This document shows, piece after piece, positions 36,701-45,338 of a stretch of DNA of 64,000 bases. The translations under genes and the position numbers were made by a program. Source of the DNA: Pararhizobium capsulatum DSM 1112 (GTDB lineage Bacteria > Pseudomonadota > Alphaproteobacteria > Rhizobiales > Rhizobiaceae); the NCBI RefSeq assembly GCF_030814475.1, contig NZ_JAUSVF010000001.1, positions 1,385,001 to 1,449,000 of the forward strand, given 5' to 3'. Positions within the stretch are counted from its first letter, which is position 1; each line of letters begins with the position of its first letter. The notes beneath the pieces were generated by a model. That model was not told where the DNA came from. It ran no database searches and was given only the letters and a program-made list of their open reading frames with translations.

Positions 36701-37609
36701 ATGGCTGTTGTAGATACAAACTCCGTTCCTTCGTCCGGTACCGCTCCTCCATCTGGTCTGGCCGAATTCTGGTTCTATTTTTCCCGCAACAAGGGTGCTG
36801 TGATCGGCCTTGTGATCTTTACGATCATCCTGGTGCTGGCAATCTTCGCGCCGCTTGTCACGCCGCATAGCCCCAGCATTCAGAATCGCGACGTTCTCCT
36901 GTTGCCGCCGGCATTGGCCACGGGCGGTCAATGGACCTATTTCCTTGGAACCGACGCCGTCGGGCGCGACATCCTCACCCGCCTGATCTATGGCGCGCGT
37001 TTCTCGCTGTTCATCGGTCTGGTGGTCGTGACGCTGTCGGTCGTCTCCGGTGTGCTGATCGGCCTGATCGCCGGCTACTTCCGTGGGCGGGTCGATACCG
37101 TCATCATGCGCGTCATGGACATTATCCTGGCGTTTCCGTCGCTGCTTCTGGCCCTCGTGCTGGTCGCGGTTCTCGGCCCCGGCCTGCTGAACGCCATGAT
37201 CGCCATCTCGCTCGTCAACCTGCCGCATTTCGTACGCCTGACGCGGGCTGCGGTCATGACCGAGCGCAGCAAGGACTACGTCGTCGCCTCCAAGGTCGCC
37301 GGCGCCGGCACCATGCGCCTGATGTTCCTGACCATCCTGCCGAACTGCCTTGCGCCGCTCATCGTCCAGGCAACGCTCGCCTTCTCGGCTGCGATCCTTG
37401 ATGCGGCAGCCCTCGGCTTCCTCGGCATGGGCGCCCAGCCGCCGACACCAGAATGGGGAACGATGCTTGCCGAAGCGCGTGAATTCATCCAGCGCGCCTG
37501 GTGGGTCGTGACTTTCCCCGGCCTCGCCATCCTCGTTACCGTTCTTGCCATCAACCTTATGGGCGACGGCCTGCGCGATGCGCTTGACCCCAAGCTGAAG
37601 AGGTCGTGA
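36701..37609 (+). CDS. dppC: Dipeptide ABC transporter permease
   Basis: Second permease, 302 residues. The N-terminal segment with the first helix (VIGLVIFTIILVLAIFAPLV) and the GTDAVGRDILTRLIYGAR block are typical of DppC/OppC. The EAA-type loop is VVASKVAGAGTMRLMFLTILP. The last base of its stop codon is the first base of the dppD start. Confidence 0.93.
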   Translation: MAVVDTNSVPSSGTAPPSGLAEFWFYFSRNKGAVIGLVIFTIILVLAIFAPLVTPHSPSIQNRDVLLLPPALATGGQWTYFLGTDAVGRDILTRLIYGARFSLFIGLVVVTLSVVSGVLIGLIAGYFRGRVDTVIMRVMDIILAFPSLLLALVLVAVLGPGLLNAMIAISLVNLPHFVRLTRAAVMTERSKDYVVASKVAGAGTMRLMFLTILPNCLAPLIVQATLAFSAAILDAAALGFLGMGAQPPTPEWGTMLAEAREFIQRAWWVVTFPGLAILVTVLAINLMGDGLRDALDPKLKRS

Positions 37610-38463
37610 TGTCCCTTCTCGAAGTTGAAAACCTGGTCGTCGAATTCCAGACGGCCTCCGGTCCCTTCCGCGCCGTCGATGGCGTCTCGCTGAAAGTCAG
37701 CGCCGGCGAAGTGCTGGCGATCGTCGGCGAAAGCGGCTCCGGCAAGTCTGTCTCGATGCTTGCCGCCATGGGCCTTCTGCCCTGGACGGCGAAGGTGACG
37801 GCCGACAAGCTGACCTTTGATGGCCGTGACATGCTCTCCATGTCCGACAGCGAGCGGCGCAAGATCATCGGCAAGGATATCGCCATGATCTTCCAGGAGC
37901 CGGTTGCCAGCCTCAATCCCTGCTTTACGGTCGGCTTCCAGATCGAGGAAGTGCTGCGCTTCCACACCGATCTCGACAGGAAGGCCCGGCGCGCCCGTGC
38001 CATCGAACTGTTCGAAGCCGTCGGCATTCCGAATGCGGAAGAACGTCTCAGCCATTTCCCGCACCAGATGTCGGGTGGCCAGTGCCAGCGCGTGATGATC
38101 GCGACGGCACTCGCCTGCAACCCTAAGCTCCTGATCGCCGATGAGCCGACCACGGCACTCGACGTGACGATCCAGAAGCAGATCCTAGATCTGCTGATGC
38201 GTATACAGACAGAGCGCGGCATGGGCCTGATCATGATCACCCACAATATGGGCGTCGTGGCAGAAACCGCCGATCGCGTCATCGTGCAGTACAAGGGCCG
38301 CAAGATCGAGGAGGCCGACGTCCTGTCGCTCTTCGAAAGTCCGAAGAGCGCCTATACCAAGGCGCTTCTCTCGGCTCTGCCGGACAATGCGACGGGCGAC
38401 CGCCTGCCGACCATCGCGGAATTCCTGACCGACCAGCAGATCTTCGAAGGAGCCGTGCGATGA
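37609..38463 (+). CDS. dppD: Dipeptide ABC transporter ATP-binding protein
   Basis: First ATPase subunit, 284 residues. Walker A GESGSGKS, signature MSGGQCQR (Cys replaces the usual Arg or Gln position), Walker B LLIADEP. It lacks the long C-terminal oligopeptide-transporter extension with its cysteine cluster found in enterobacterial DppD (about 330 residues). It overlaps dppF by 4 bp. Confidence 0.9.
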   Translation: MSLLEVENLVVEFQTASGPFRAVDGVSLKVSAGEVLAIVGESGSGKSVSMLAAMGLLPWTAKVTADKLTFDGRDMLSMSDSERRKIIGKDIAMIFQEPVASLNPCFTVGFQIEEVLRFHTDLDRKARRARAIELFEAVGIPNAEERLSHFPHQMSGGQCQRVMIATALACNPKLLIADEPTTALDVTIQKQILDLLMRIQTERGMGLIMITHNMGVVAETADRVIVQYKGRKIEEADVLSLFESPKSAYTKALLSALPDNATGDRLPTIAEFLTDQQIFEGAVR

Positions 38464-39287
38464 CACCCGTTCTCGAAGCGCGAAACCTCAAGCGCGATTA
38501 TCAAATCCCCGGCGGTCTTTTCAAGAAGGGCCGGACCGTGCATGCGGTCAAGGGCGTGAGCTTTTCCGTCGAGCAGGGCAAGACGCTTGCAATCGTCGGC
38601 GAAAGCGGCTGCGGCAAGTCCACGCTTGCACGCATCGTCACCATGATCGACCCCGCGACATCCGGCGACATGCTGATCGACGGCCAGAAGATCGATATCG
38701 CCCACGAGGTCCTGACATCCGATATGCGCCGCAAGGTGCAGATCGTCTTCCAGAATCCGTATGGTACGCTCAATCCACGCAAGAAGATCGGCGACATCCT
38801 CAACGAGCCGCTGGTCATCAATACGGACATGAAGGCCGCCGATCGCAAGGACAAGGCGATGGCCATGCTGAAGAAGGTCGGCCTTGAAGAGAAGCATTAC
38901 GGGCGCTATCCGCATATGTTCTCCGGGGGGCAGCGCCAGCGCGTGGCAATCGCCCGGGCGCTGATGCTCAACCCTCGGCTTCTGGTGCTGGATGAACCGG
39001 TTTCGGCGCTCGACCTTTCGGTGCAGGCCCAGGTCTTGAACTTGCTTGCCGACCTGCAGGACGAGTTCCAGCTGACCTACGTCTTCATCAGCCACGACCT
39101 CTCGGTGGTGCGCTACATCGCCGATGACGTGATGGTCATGTATTACGGCGAAGCCGTGGAGTATGGCAGCCGCGAGGAGGTGTTCGCAGATCCCAAGCAC
39201 AGCTATACCAAGACGCTGTTTGCCGCGACGCCGCGCGCCGATGTCGAAAGCATCAAGGCGCGTCTCGCTCGCAAGAACGCGGCCTGA
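38460..39287 (+). CDS. dppF: Dipeptide ABC transporter ATP-binding protein
   Basis: Second ATPase subunit, 275 residues. Walker A GESGCGKST, signature FSGGQRQRV, Walker B LLVLDEPVSALD. Shorter than enterobacterial DppF (about 330 residues), again through a shorter C-terminus. Last gene of the operon, followed by a strong terminator. Confidence 0.9.
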   Translation: MTPVLEARNLKRDYQIPGGLFKKGRTVHAVKGVSFSVEQGKTLAIVGESGCGKSTLARIVTMIDPATSGDMLIDGQKIDIAHEVLTSDMRRKVQIVFQNPYGTLNPRKKIGDILNEPLVINTDMKAADRKDKAMAMLKKVGLEEKHYGRYPHMFSGGQRQRVAIARALMLNPRLLVLDEPVSALDLSVQAQVLNLLADLQDEFQLTYVFISHDLSVVRYIADDVMVMYYGEAVEYGSREEVFADPKHSYTKTLFAATPRADVESIKARLARKNAA

Positions 39288-39294
39288 CTGATCA

Positions 39295-39330
39295 GCACAG
39301 GCGCTCTTCCAAAGCGCCTGTGCATCTCTT
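39295..39330 (+). terminator. Terminator of the dpp operon
   Basis: GCACAGGCGCT (39295-39305) pairs perfectly with AGCGCCTGTGC (39313-39323), followed by ATCTCTT. Confidence 0.75.
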
Positions 39331-39455
39331 CTGACATGTTGGCCTGCTACGGTCTTTCGTGTAAACGAACCCCGCCGCTCTGAAGTCTGCCTTTGGCGGC
39401 GGGCGTCGATCCGCAGCCGGAGCCCGTCCGGCCGTCAATCCCGAGGAATGAGATC

Positions 39456-39800
39456 ATGGAAATCAAACGTTTCGAAACCGGTCCGCGCATGAGCCAGGCT
39501 GTTGTCCACAATGGCACCGTCTATCTGGCCGGCCAGGTCGGCAATGCCGGCGATGACGTCGCGACCCAGACCGAGCAGGCGCTGGCCGAAGTCGATCGCC
39601 TTCTGGCGCTTGCCGGCACGGACAAGACCCGCATCCTCTCGACCACCATCTGGCTAGCCGACATTGCCGACTTCCCGAAGATGAATGCCGTCTGGGACGC
39701 CTGGGCGCCGCAGGGCAACACGCCCGCTCGTGCCACCGGCGAAGCCAAGCTTGCAGCACCGGAATATCTGGTCGAAGTGATCGTCGTCGCTGCTCTTTGA
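39456..39800 (+). CDS. RidA-family protein
   Basis: A 114-residue YjgF/YER057c/UK114-family protein. Such proteins hydrolyse reactive enamine/imine intermediates from PLP enzymes; many paralogues have unknown substrates. Fold blocks include VVHNGTVYLAGQVG, the central ALAEVDRLLALAGTDK helix, and a C-terminal PARATGEAKLAAPEYLVEV segment with an Arg at the usual catalytic position. The ATG at 39456 follows GAGGAA. Monocistronic, with a terminator on each side. Confidence 0.88.
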   Translation: MEIKRFETGPRMSQAVVHNGTVYLAGQVGNAGDDVATQTEQALAEVDRLLALAGTDKTRILSTTIWLADIADFPKMNAVWDAWAPQGNTPARATGEAKLAAPEYLVEVIVVAAL

Positions 39801-39837
39801 TACCTTTGCATCCTTGCAGGATGCAGAGCAAATGATC

Positions 39838-39870
39838 GCCCGGCATGCCTCGCGCTGCCGGGCTTTTCTT
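39838..39870 (+). terminator. Terminator of the ridA-like gene
   Basis: GCCCGGCA (39838-39845) pairs with TGCCGGGC (39856-39863), followed by TTTTCTTT. Confidence 0.85.
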
Positions 39871-39932
39871 TGGTATTCCCGGGCTGTGAAACGGCGTTCC
39901 GTTAACCTTTGTTAAAATTCCCTCAAACCCCT

Positions 39933-39957
39933 GGAACAAAGGGGATGGCGTCGCGTT
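39933..39957 (+). promoter_or_regulatory. EcfG-type promoter (GGAAC-N16-CGTT)
   Basis: GGAAC at 39933-39937 and CGTT at 39954-39957 with a 16-nt spacer, 51 nt before a small membrane protein gene. Exact match to the alphaproteobacterial general stress sigma factor consensus. Transcription could run on into the histidine kinase cluster, since I see no terminator between. Confidence 0.8.
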
Positions 39958-40007
39958 GTAGATTCGAATTTCCAATATGAAAATCGAATCCGATGGAGGT
40001 ATGTGCC

Positions 40008-40178
40008 ATGCTTTACTGGCTTCCCAGAATTTGCCTGTTTGCCGTGATTGGTGTCGTGCTCGCCCTCGGTGCGTTGCCCGCCACCTCCGAAGATATTGCC
40101 AATACCCTGATCGTCGTTCTTCTCGGCCTCGGCCTGTTCTCCATTACTGTTCAGGTATTTCCGCCCGAAAGGCATTGA
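40008..40178 (+). CDS. Small two-helix membrane protein
   Basis: A 56-residue, very hydrophobic protein with two predicted membrane helices (about residues 5-24 and 32-50), separated by a short polar loop (TSEDIAN). It opens with MLYW, as does the DUF1328 protein at 50.8 kb, but sequence identity is low. The ATG at 40008 follows GGAGGT by 7 nt. Exactly placed behind an EcfG-type promoter, so it is a predicted stress-induced envelope peptide. Function unknown. Confidence 0.75.
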   Translation: MLYWLPRICLFAVIGVVLALGALPATSEDIANTLIVVLLGLGLFSITVQVFPPERH

Positions 40179-40343
40179 ACGGCAACGGGGTTTTACTGAA
40201 TCTTGTTTTCTTTTCCCATGTAGACTGTACTCTCTTTCACAAGGGATGCCGGTACCTGAGCAGGGAAGCCCCTCGGCGGGTTATGGCCGGCGTGGAGGCT
40301 TTCTCCGTGCTGCGCAATGACTGTGCATGGGAAAGGAGGGGCG

Positions 40344-41873
40344 ATGGCAACCGTGCCGACGGGATTTTCCCGGACCGTGCCCTTGAGCCTGTTTGCGGGA
40401 GCTCTCCTGCTTCTTGGCCTCGTGCTGGCGGCACTCGTTTTTGCCTCCATGACCCGGGAAAATTCCTCTGAGGCGCTGGATGCGGCGCAGCTCAACAACC
40501 GCACTGTTCTGCTCCTGAGCCTGCTGCAGGACGCTGAGACCAGTCAACGCGGCTACGTGCTGACTGGCAATCAAATCTATCTTCGAGATTTTCAGCGGGC
40601 GGCCGCACTGGCCAATCTTCAGTTCGTCAGCTTGCAGCACGATCTCGGTGATGTCGCGATCGGAACCGAAACTATCCGTCGTCTGGGAATGCTCGTCGCC
40701 CGCAAGCTTGATGCGATGAAGCTGACGGCAGATCTCGAGGCGGCGAAAGAGCATAACAAGGCTCTTTCCGTCGTCACCGCTGGCGATGGTGAGCGCCTGA
40801 TGCTGGAAATTCGCCAGATCATTACCCGCATCGATGCGATCACCAACAATGTGGGGTTCCAGCGAAGTCGGGATTTGACCGATGCGACATGGATGCTGAT
40901 TGCCACCATTGCCATCGGCGCTGTGTTGCTGGTCCTTCTCGTCGGCGGCGCCATGCGCCTGGTCATGGGGCATTCTATCCAGATCGAAGGTGCAAGAACC
41001 GCGCTTGCCGAGCACAATGACACCCTCGAAGCCAGGATCCGACAACGCACACAATATCTCGAACGTGCGAACCGGGAGCTGCAAAGCTACAGCTATATAG
41101 TCAGTCATGATCTGCGCGCCCCACTGGTCAATATCATGGGATTTACATCGGAGTTCGAGCGCGCGGCTGAAGTCTTCAAAGCCTTCCTGCATACCATCCC
41201 GCAAGGCAGTGGAGGTGAGATGGAGCGGGCGGCACGGGAGGCCGTTGAGGTCGATATCCCCGAAGCCCTTGGTTTCATCCATTCCTCGACGAAACGAATG
41301 GATGAGCTGATCACCGAAATCCTGAAACTGGCGCGGGCCGGCAGCCGGCAGTTTCACCCTCAATCGGTCGATCTCAAGGGGCTGTTTGCAGAGATCGTTG
41401 CAACGTCCAAGCACGGCGCCGATGAGACCAACGCGACAATCGAGATCGCGCAGGATTTACCGGTCGTGGAGTCCGACCGACTTGCGTTGCAGCAGGTTTT
41501 TGGCAACCTTGTCGAAAATGCCTTGAAGTATTCGGCCCCTGGACGACCCCCCATCATAAAGGTGAAGGGCAAGATTGTCGGAGAAGAGGCTATCATCGAG
41601 GTAGCCGACAATGGCCGGGGTATCGCCGAACAGGATCTCGAACGGGTTTTCGAACTCTTTCGTCGATCCGGTCAGCAGGATCGACCGGGCGACGGTGTCG
41701 GCCTTTCGCATGTCAGAGCCCTGGTTCGCCGTCTCGGCGGTGACGTGACTGTCCGCTCCACGCTGGGAACGGGGACCACCTTCACCGTCACGTTCGCGGC
41801 GAAACTTCGGCAGGAGGGGAGGGAGGAAAATGACAACGGTCCAGCAGGTCACCATCATCATGGTAGAGGATGA
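40344..41873 (+). CDS. CHASE3-domain sensor histidine kinase
   Basis: A 509-residue membrane kinase. TM1 (about residues 12-34), extracytoplasmic CHASE3 domain with the signature DAETSQRGYVLTG, TM2 (about 183-205), coiled coil, HisKA with SHDLRAPLVNIMGF near residue 255, and a HATPase domain with DNGRGI and GDGVGLS. The kinase core resembles phytochrome-like partners of Rcp1-type receivers, and such a receiver gene follows, overlapping it by 44 bp. The ATG at 40344 has GGAGGGG upstream. The ligand is unknown. Confidence 0.9.
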   Translation: MATVPTGFSRTVPLSLFAGALLLLGLVLAALVFASMTRENSSEALDAAQLNNRTVLLLSLLQDAETSQRGYVLTGNQIYLRDFQRAAALANLQFVSLQHDLGDVAIGTETIRRLGMLVARKLDAMKLTADLEAAKEHNKALSVVTAGDGERLMLEIRQIITRIDAITNNVGFQRSRDLTDATWMLIATIAIGAVLLVLLVGGAMRLVMGHSIQIEGARTALAEHNDTLEARIRQRTQYLERANRELQSYSYIVSHDLRAPLVNIMGFTSEFERAAEVFKAFLHTIPQGSGGEMERAAREAVEVDIPEALGFIHSSTKRMDELITEILKLARAGSRQFHPQSVDLKGLFAEIVATSKHGADETNATIEIAQDLPVVESDRLALQQVFGNLVENALKYSAPGRPPIIKVKGKIVGEEAIIEVADNGRGIAEQDLERVFELFRRSGQQDRPGDGVGLSHVRALVRRLGGDVTVRSTLGTGTTFTVTFAAKLRQEGREENDNGPAGHHHHGRG

Positions 41874-42273
41874 CGAAGGCCATGCTCGCCTGATCGAGAA
41901 GAATATTCGGCGGGCAGGTGTCACCAATGAGATCCTTCCGTTTCTTGATGGTTCGTCTGCGCTTACGTATTTTCTCGGCGAGGATGGAACCGGAGCGCGT
42001 CATGAGGGCAGGCCGCTGCTTCTGCTGCTCGACCTCAATCTGCCTGATATGACCGGCATCAGCATCCTTGAGCGGCTGCGCAAAAGCGAACATCTGAAGA
42101 GGATGATGGTCATCGTGCTGACGACCACGGATGACCCTTCGGAAATTCACCGCTGCTATGATCTGGGCGCCAATGTCTATGTGGCCAAACCCATGCAATA
42201 CGAAGCATTTGTCAATGCGATCCGGCAACTGGGGCTTTTCCTGTCGGTGGTAACGGTGCCCGAGGTCGCATGA
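41830..42273 (+). CDS. Single-domain response regulator (Rcp1-like)
   Basis: A 147-residue receiver-only protein. Acidic residues in MVEDDEGHARLI, phospho-Asp in LLLLDLNLPD near residue 68, LTTTDD for the Thr switch, and AKPMQYEAF for the conserved Lys. These long-loop CheY proteins are usual partners of phytochrome-like kinases. The start lies inside the upstream kinase gene, preceded by GGGAGGAAA. Overlaps the next receiver gene by 4 bp. Confidence 0.88.
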   Translation: MTTVQQVTIIMVEDDEGHARLIEKNIRRAGVTNEILPFLDGSSALTYFLGEDGTGARHEGRPLLLLLDLNLPDMTGISILERLRKSEHLKRMMVIVLTTTDDPSEIHRCYDLGANVYVAKPMQYEAFVNAIRQLGLFLSVVTVPEVA

Positions 42274-42689
42274 TGAGTGAAACCGAAACGGTTGCCGCAA
42301 TGACCGTTCTCTATATCGATGACGACGAGGCGCTGGGTGTGTTGGTCCGCAGGAACCTTGGCCGTCTTGGATTGACCGTGGTGAATGCGACGGACGGCGC
42401 AAGCGGGCTGGCACGGCTCGATGAGGGGGGTATCGACGCCGTTGCGCTGGATCACTTCCTGACCACCGAGACCGGTCTCGATGTCCTGCACCAGATGACC
42501 ACCCGTCCGGATCATCCCCCCGTGGTCTATGTCACCGGTGTCGGGGAAACCGCGGTCGTTGCAGAAGCCTTGCGGCGAGGGGCCGTGAACTGGATCACCA
42601 AGGACATATCATCCGAGTTTTTCGGCCGCCTTGCCGAGGCGCTGCGCGACGCTTTTCGGCGGCATCGGGCTTCCGCTGACCATTCCTGA
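42270..42689 (+). CDS. Receiver-only protein resembling the front half of a receiver-HWE kinase
   Basis: A 139-residue receiver with YIDDDEALGV, the Asp in AVALDHFLTTETG, VYVTGVGET and a conserved Lys (ITKD). This receiver subtype (AVALDH...TGLDVL...PPVVYVTG) is, in my recollection, usually fused to a C-terminal HisKA_2/HWE kinase domain. Here the frame stops right after the receiver. The next 230 bp show no kinase remnant in any frame. Start at 42270 or 42273. Last gene of the kinase cluster. Confidence 0.75.
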   Translation: MMSETETVAAMTVLYIDDDEALGVLVRRNLGRLGLTVVNATDGASGLARLDEGGIDAVALDHFLTTETGLDVLHQMTTRPDHPPVVYVTGVGETAVVAEALRRGAVNWITKDISSEFFGRLAEALRDAFRRHRASADHS

Positions 42690-42734
42690 AAAACCGGTGT
42701 TTGTGCAACGTCTTCCTGCCGATGGCACGTCCGC

Positions 42735-42759
42735 GGAACATTTTCGCGGCCGGGGCGTT
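42735..42759 (+). promoter_or_regulatory. EcfG-type promoter (GGAAC-N16-CGTT)
   Basis: GGAAC at 42735-42739, CGTT at 42756-42759, spacer 16 nt. It reads toward the AI-2E-family permease gene 164 nt downstream, the longest leader in the set. Confidence 0.75.
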
Positions 42760-42922
42760 TAGGGGGCGTCCATGTGGATGAGAGGACTGAAAACTCTGTC
42801 CTGATTCACATCTTTCGAACATCGGCAGCGGATGCAAACGGGCAGGACTTCCTGATGGAGGCCGTCGGGATCGCGTGGCTTAGGATCGGAAGAAAAGCGG
42901 GTTGCGCAAAGGAGCGGGAAGC

Positions 42923-44056
42923 ATGGGGGCGTTGTTTTCGCCGGAACGTCAGTTCAAGACCAAGCGCAAATATGCGGAAATCGAGTCTGAGGTTCTGTCC
43001 ACGGATCTTCCTCCGGTTCCACCTCCGAAAACGGGGCTTGATCTTGTCGTCGCCTGGAGTGTCGTCGGAACCTTTATCATCCTGGCATCGGCGGTCATCT
43101 ACCTGATGGAGACGATCCTGATGCCGATCACACTTGCGATCGTCGTCGGCATGGTTCTGGGGCTCGCAGCGGATCGGCTTGTGAAGTTCGGGCTGCCGCC
43201 GGCCCTTGGCGGCATCCTTCTCGGTCTTGTCTTCGTCGTCGGCCTGTTCTTCCTGATCAATGCGCTGATCGAGCCGTTAAGCTCGCTCGCAGGGCAGGCC
43301 CCGGGTATGATCGAGCGCGCCATGGAGCGCATCCTTCCCTATTTCGAGCGTTTCCAATGGGTCCGCGTTGCGCTGGAAGGTACGGATGACAAAGCACTGG
43401 CGGATATGGCAATTCAGAATGCCGGTTCGATGCTCGGCATGGTCGCCTCCGGCCTGACGCCGGCCTTCGTTCAGACAATGATCTTTCTTGCGGCGCTCGG
43501 GCTCTTTCTTCTCGGCCGCGCACAGTTGCGAAAAACCATTATTCTCGCCTTTGCAACACGCGAACGCCGCCTTGCGGCCATCCGCATCATGAATGCCATC
43601 GAAAGTTCCGTCGGGTTCTATTTCTCGACCGCCAGTGTGATCTACATGGCGCTCGGCTCGATCACGGCTTTCATCGCCTTTGTGGGTGGGTTTACCATGG
43701 CGCCGCTGTGGGGCCTCTTCGCCTTCGTCTCCAGCTTCATCCCGTATCTTGGCGTGACAGCAATGACGATCGCGCTCCTCTGTGCCGGGTTGATGACCCA
43801 TGACGCCCTGCTGCTGGCCATGATCCCCGCTGCCGCATTTTTCCTGCTCCATCTGGTCATGGAAAATCTCGTGACCCCGGCGATCCTCGGGCATCGGCTG
43901 GAAATCAATCCCTTCATCATCTTCATCGCGATCATCTTCTGGACATGGATGTGGGGTGCTGTCGGCGCCATGCTTGCCATGCCGCTGTCGCTGATCGCGA
44001 TGACCATCTTCGAGGAGGTCCGGCCGCATCCGCCGGAACGGCAGTTGCCAGCCTGA
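42923..44056 (+). CDS. AI-2E family transporter
   Basis: A 377-residue inner-membrane protein with about eight membrane helices and the family's C-terminal blocks (AFVSSFIPYLGV and TPAILGHRLEINPF). The family includes TqsA (AI-2 export) and Na+/H+ antiporters, so the name does not fix the substrate. Cytoplasmic N-terminal tail of about 45 residues. The ATG at 42923 follows AAAGGAG. An EcfG-type promoter precedes it, and an FAD oxidoreductase gene follows after 35 bp, probably on the same transcript. Confidence 0.87.
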   Translation: MGALFSPERQFKTKRKYAEIESEVLSTDLPPVPPPKTGLDLVVAWSVVGTFIILASAVIYLMETILMPITLAIVVGMVLGLAADRLVKFGLPPALGGILLGLVFVVGLFFLINALIEPLSSLAGQAPGMIERAMERILPYFERFQWVRVALEGTDDKALADMAIQNAGSMLGMVASGLTPAFVQTMIFLAALGLFLLGRAQLRKTIILAFATRERRLAAIRIMNAIESSVGFYFSTASVIYMALGSITAFIAFVGGFTMAPLWGLFAFVSSFIPYLGVTAMTIALLCAGLMTHDALLLAMIPAAAFFLLHLVMENLVTPAILGHRLEINPFIIFIAIIFWTWMWGAVGAMLAMPLSLIAMTIFEEVRPHPPERQLPA

Positions 44057-44091
44057 TCCTTCTCCTGTTCCGCGTGATTGAAAGTCTGTGA

Positions 44092-45336
44092 ATGCCGCAA
44101 TCGATGGACATGCCCCAGAACCAGGACCAGTCTGATCTGCATACGGGGCAAACGCCTTGGGGAGTTGCTGGTCGGCGCCCTTTCATCAAACCCCTCCCGG
44201 AAAGCACCAAGGCGGATGTCCTCATTGTCGGCGGCGGCATCACCGGGTCGATGATCGGCCAGCATCTCGCCGCCCGTGGTCTGGATGTAGTGATTGCCGA
44301 TCGCGAGCGACCGGGCTTCGGCAGCACCGCCGCCAGTACCGCGATGCTTTTGTGGGAGATCGACAGGAGCCTCGGCGACCTGACGCAACTCTACGGCTTC
44401 GATCACGCCGCGGAGGTGTATAGGCATAGTTTGGCGGCGATGGCGGGCTTGAGAAACCTGGTGACCGGGCTCGAACTGGACTGCCGCTTCGTACCGCGAT
44501 CTACACTCTATATCGCGGCCGAAGAAGGCGATGCTGCAAAGTTGCTCGACGAGCACCGTCTCCGTTCACGGGCAGCGCTTCCAGGCGATTATCTCGGTCA
44601 TGCAACGTTGTTGTCCGGGTTCGGCATCGATCGAGCGGCCGCGATCTATTCACCCGGCGCGGCGGAGGCTGATCCGCTGCTGCTTTCCTGGGGACTTCTG
44701 GAACGCGCTATGCAATCCGGCGCCCGCCTGATCGATGCCGAGATTACGGCCTATGATCACGGGCCGAAGTGCGTAGTTGTACAGGCCGACGATGGCAACG
44801 TCATCGAAGCCCGCCATGTGGTCCTCGCGACCGGTTATGTCATGCCCGATTTCCTGAAGAGCGACCTGCACAAGACAGTTTCAAGCTACGCAATCGCCAC
44901 CGTTCCGCAGGCAAAAGACAAGCTTTGGCCGGCCGAAGCATTGATCTGGGAAGCGTCAGAGGATTACCTCTACGCGCGCACGACGACCGATGGTCGGATC
45001 ATCATCGGTGGCGGCGACGACGATACGACGGATCCTGAAAAGCGAGCGAAAAAGCTCGTCGCAAAGACCGATCTCCTCGTCGAGAAACTTTCGCGGCTTT
45101 GGCCGCGGGCGCTTCCCTCGGTCGATTACAGTTGGTCGGGCGCCTTTGGCCAGACAGTCGATGGCCTGCCGCTGATCGGGCCGGTGCCGTCGATGCCACG
45201 CATTCTTGCCGCCTATGGATATGGCGGCAATGGCATCACCTTCAGCTATATGGCCTCGCGCATGCTCGCAGCGCTGATCGCCGGCGAACGTCAGGGATGG
45301 TTCGAAGCTTTCGCCCTCGACCGTCCGCCAGGTTGA
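44092..45336 (+). CDS. FAD-dependent oxidoreductase (DAO family)
   Basis: A 414-residue flavoprotein. Dinucleotide-binding motif VLIVGGGITGSMIGQHLAARG starts near residue 43, after a polar leader. A C-terminal GNGITFSYMASRM block closes the FAD site. It lacks the Rieske extension seen in some relatives. The substrate is probably an amine or amino acid but cannot be told from the sequence. It sits behind the AI-2E-family gene and converges on phyR, its stop being 2 bp from the phyR stop with no terminator between. Confidence 0.85.
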   Translation: MPQSMDMPQNQDQSDLHTGQTPWGVAGRRPFIKPLPESTKADVLIVGGGITGSMIGQHLAARGLDVVIADRERPGFGSTAASTAMLLWEIDRSLGDLTQLYGFDHAAEVYRHSLAAMAGLRNLVTGLELDCRFVPRSTLYIAAEEGDAAKLLDEHRLRSRAALPGDYLGHATLLSGFGIDRAAAIYSPGAAEADPLLLSWGLLERAMQSGARLIDAEITAYDHGPKCVVVQADDGNVIEARHVVLATGYVMPDFLKSDLHKTVSSYAIATVPQAKDKLWPAEALIWEASEDYLYARTTTDGRIIIGGGDDDTTDPEKRAKKLVAKTDLLVEKLSRLWPRALPSVDYSWSGAFGQTVDGLPLIGPVPSMPRILAAYGYGGNGITFSYMASRMLAALIAGERQGWFEAFALDRPPG

Positions 45337-45338
45337 TC

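Noticed and set aside
33878..37228. An 1116-codon minus-strand open frame opposite dppABC
   Set aside because: It lies antisense to clearly recognisable dppA, dppB and dppC. Its product is a His/Asp/Arg-rich shadow with no domain, typical of the third-position GC bias of the real genes.
42774..43106. A 110-codon plus-strand frame overlapping the AI-2E-family gene
   Set aside because: No domain and no ribosome site; it mostly overlaps the well-supported transporter gene in another frame.
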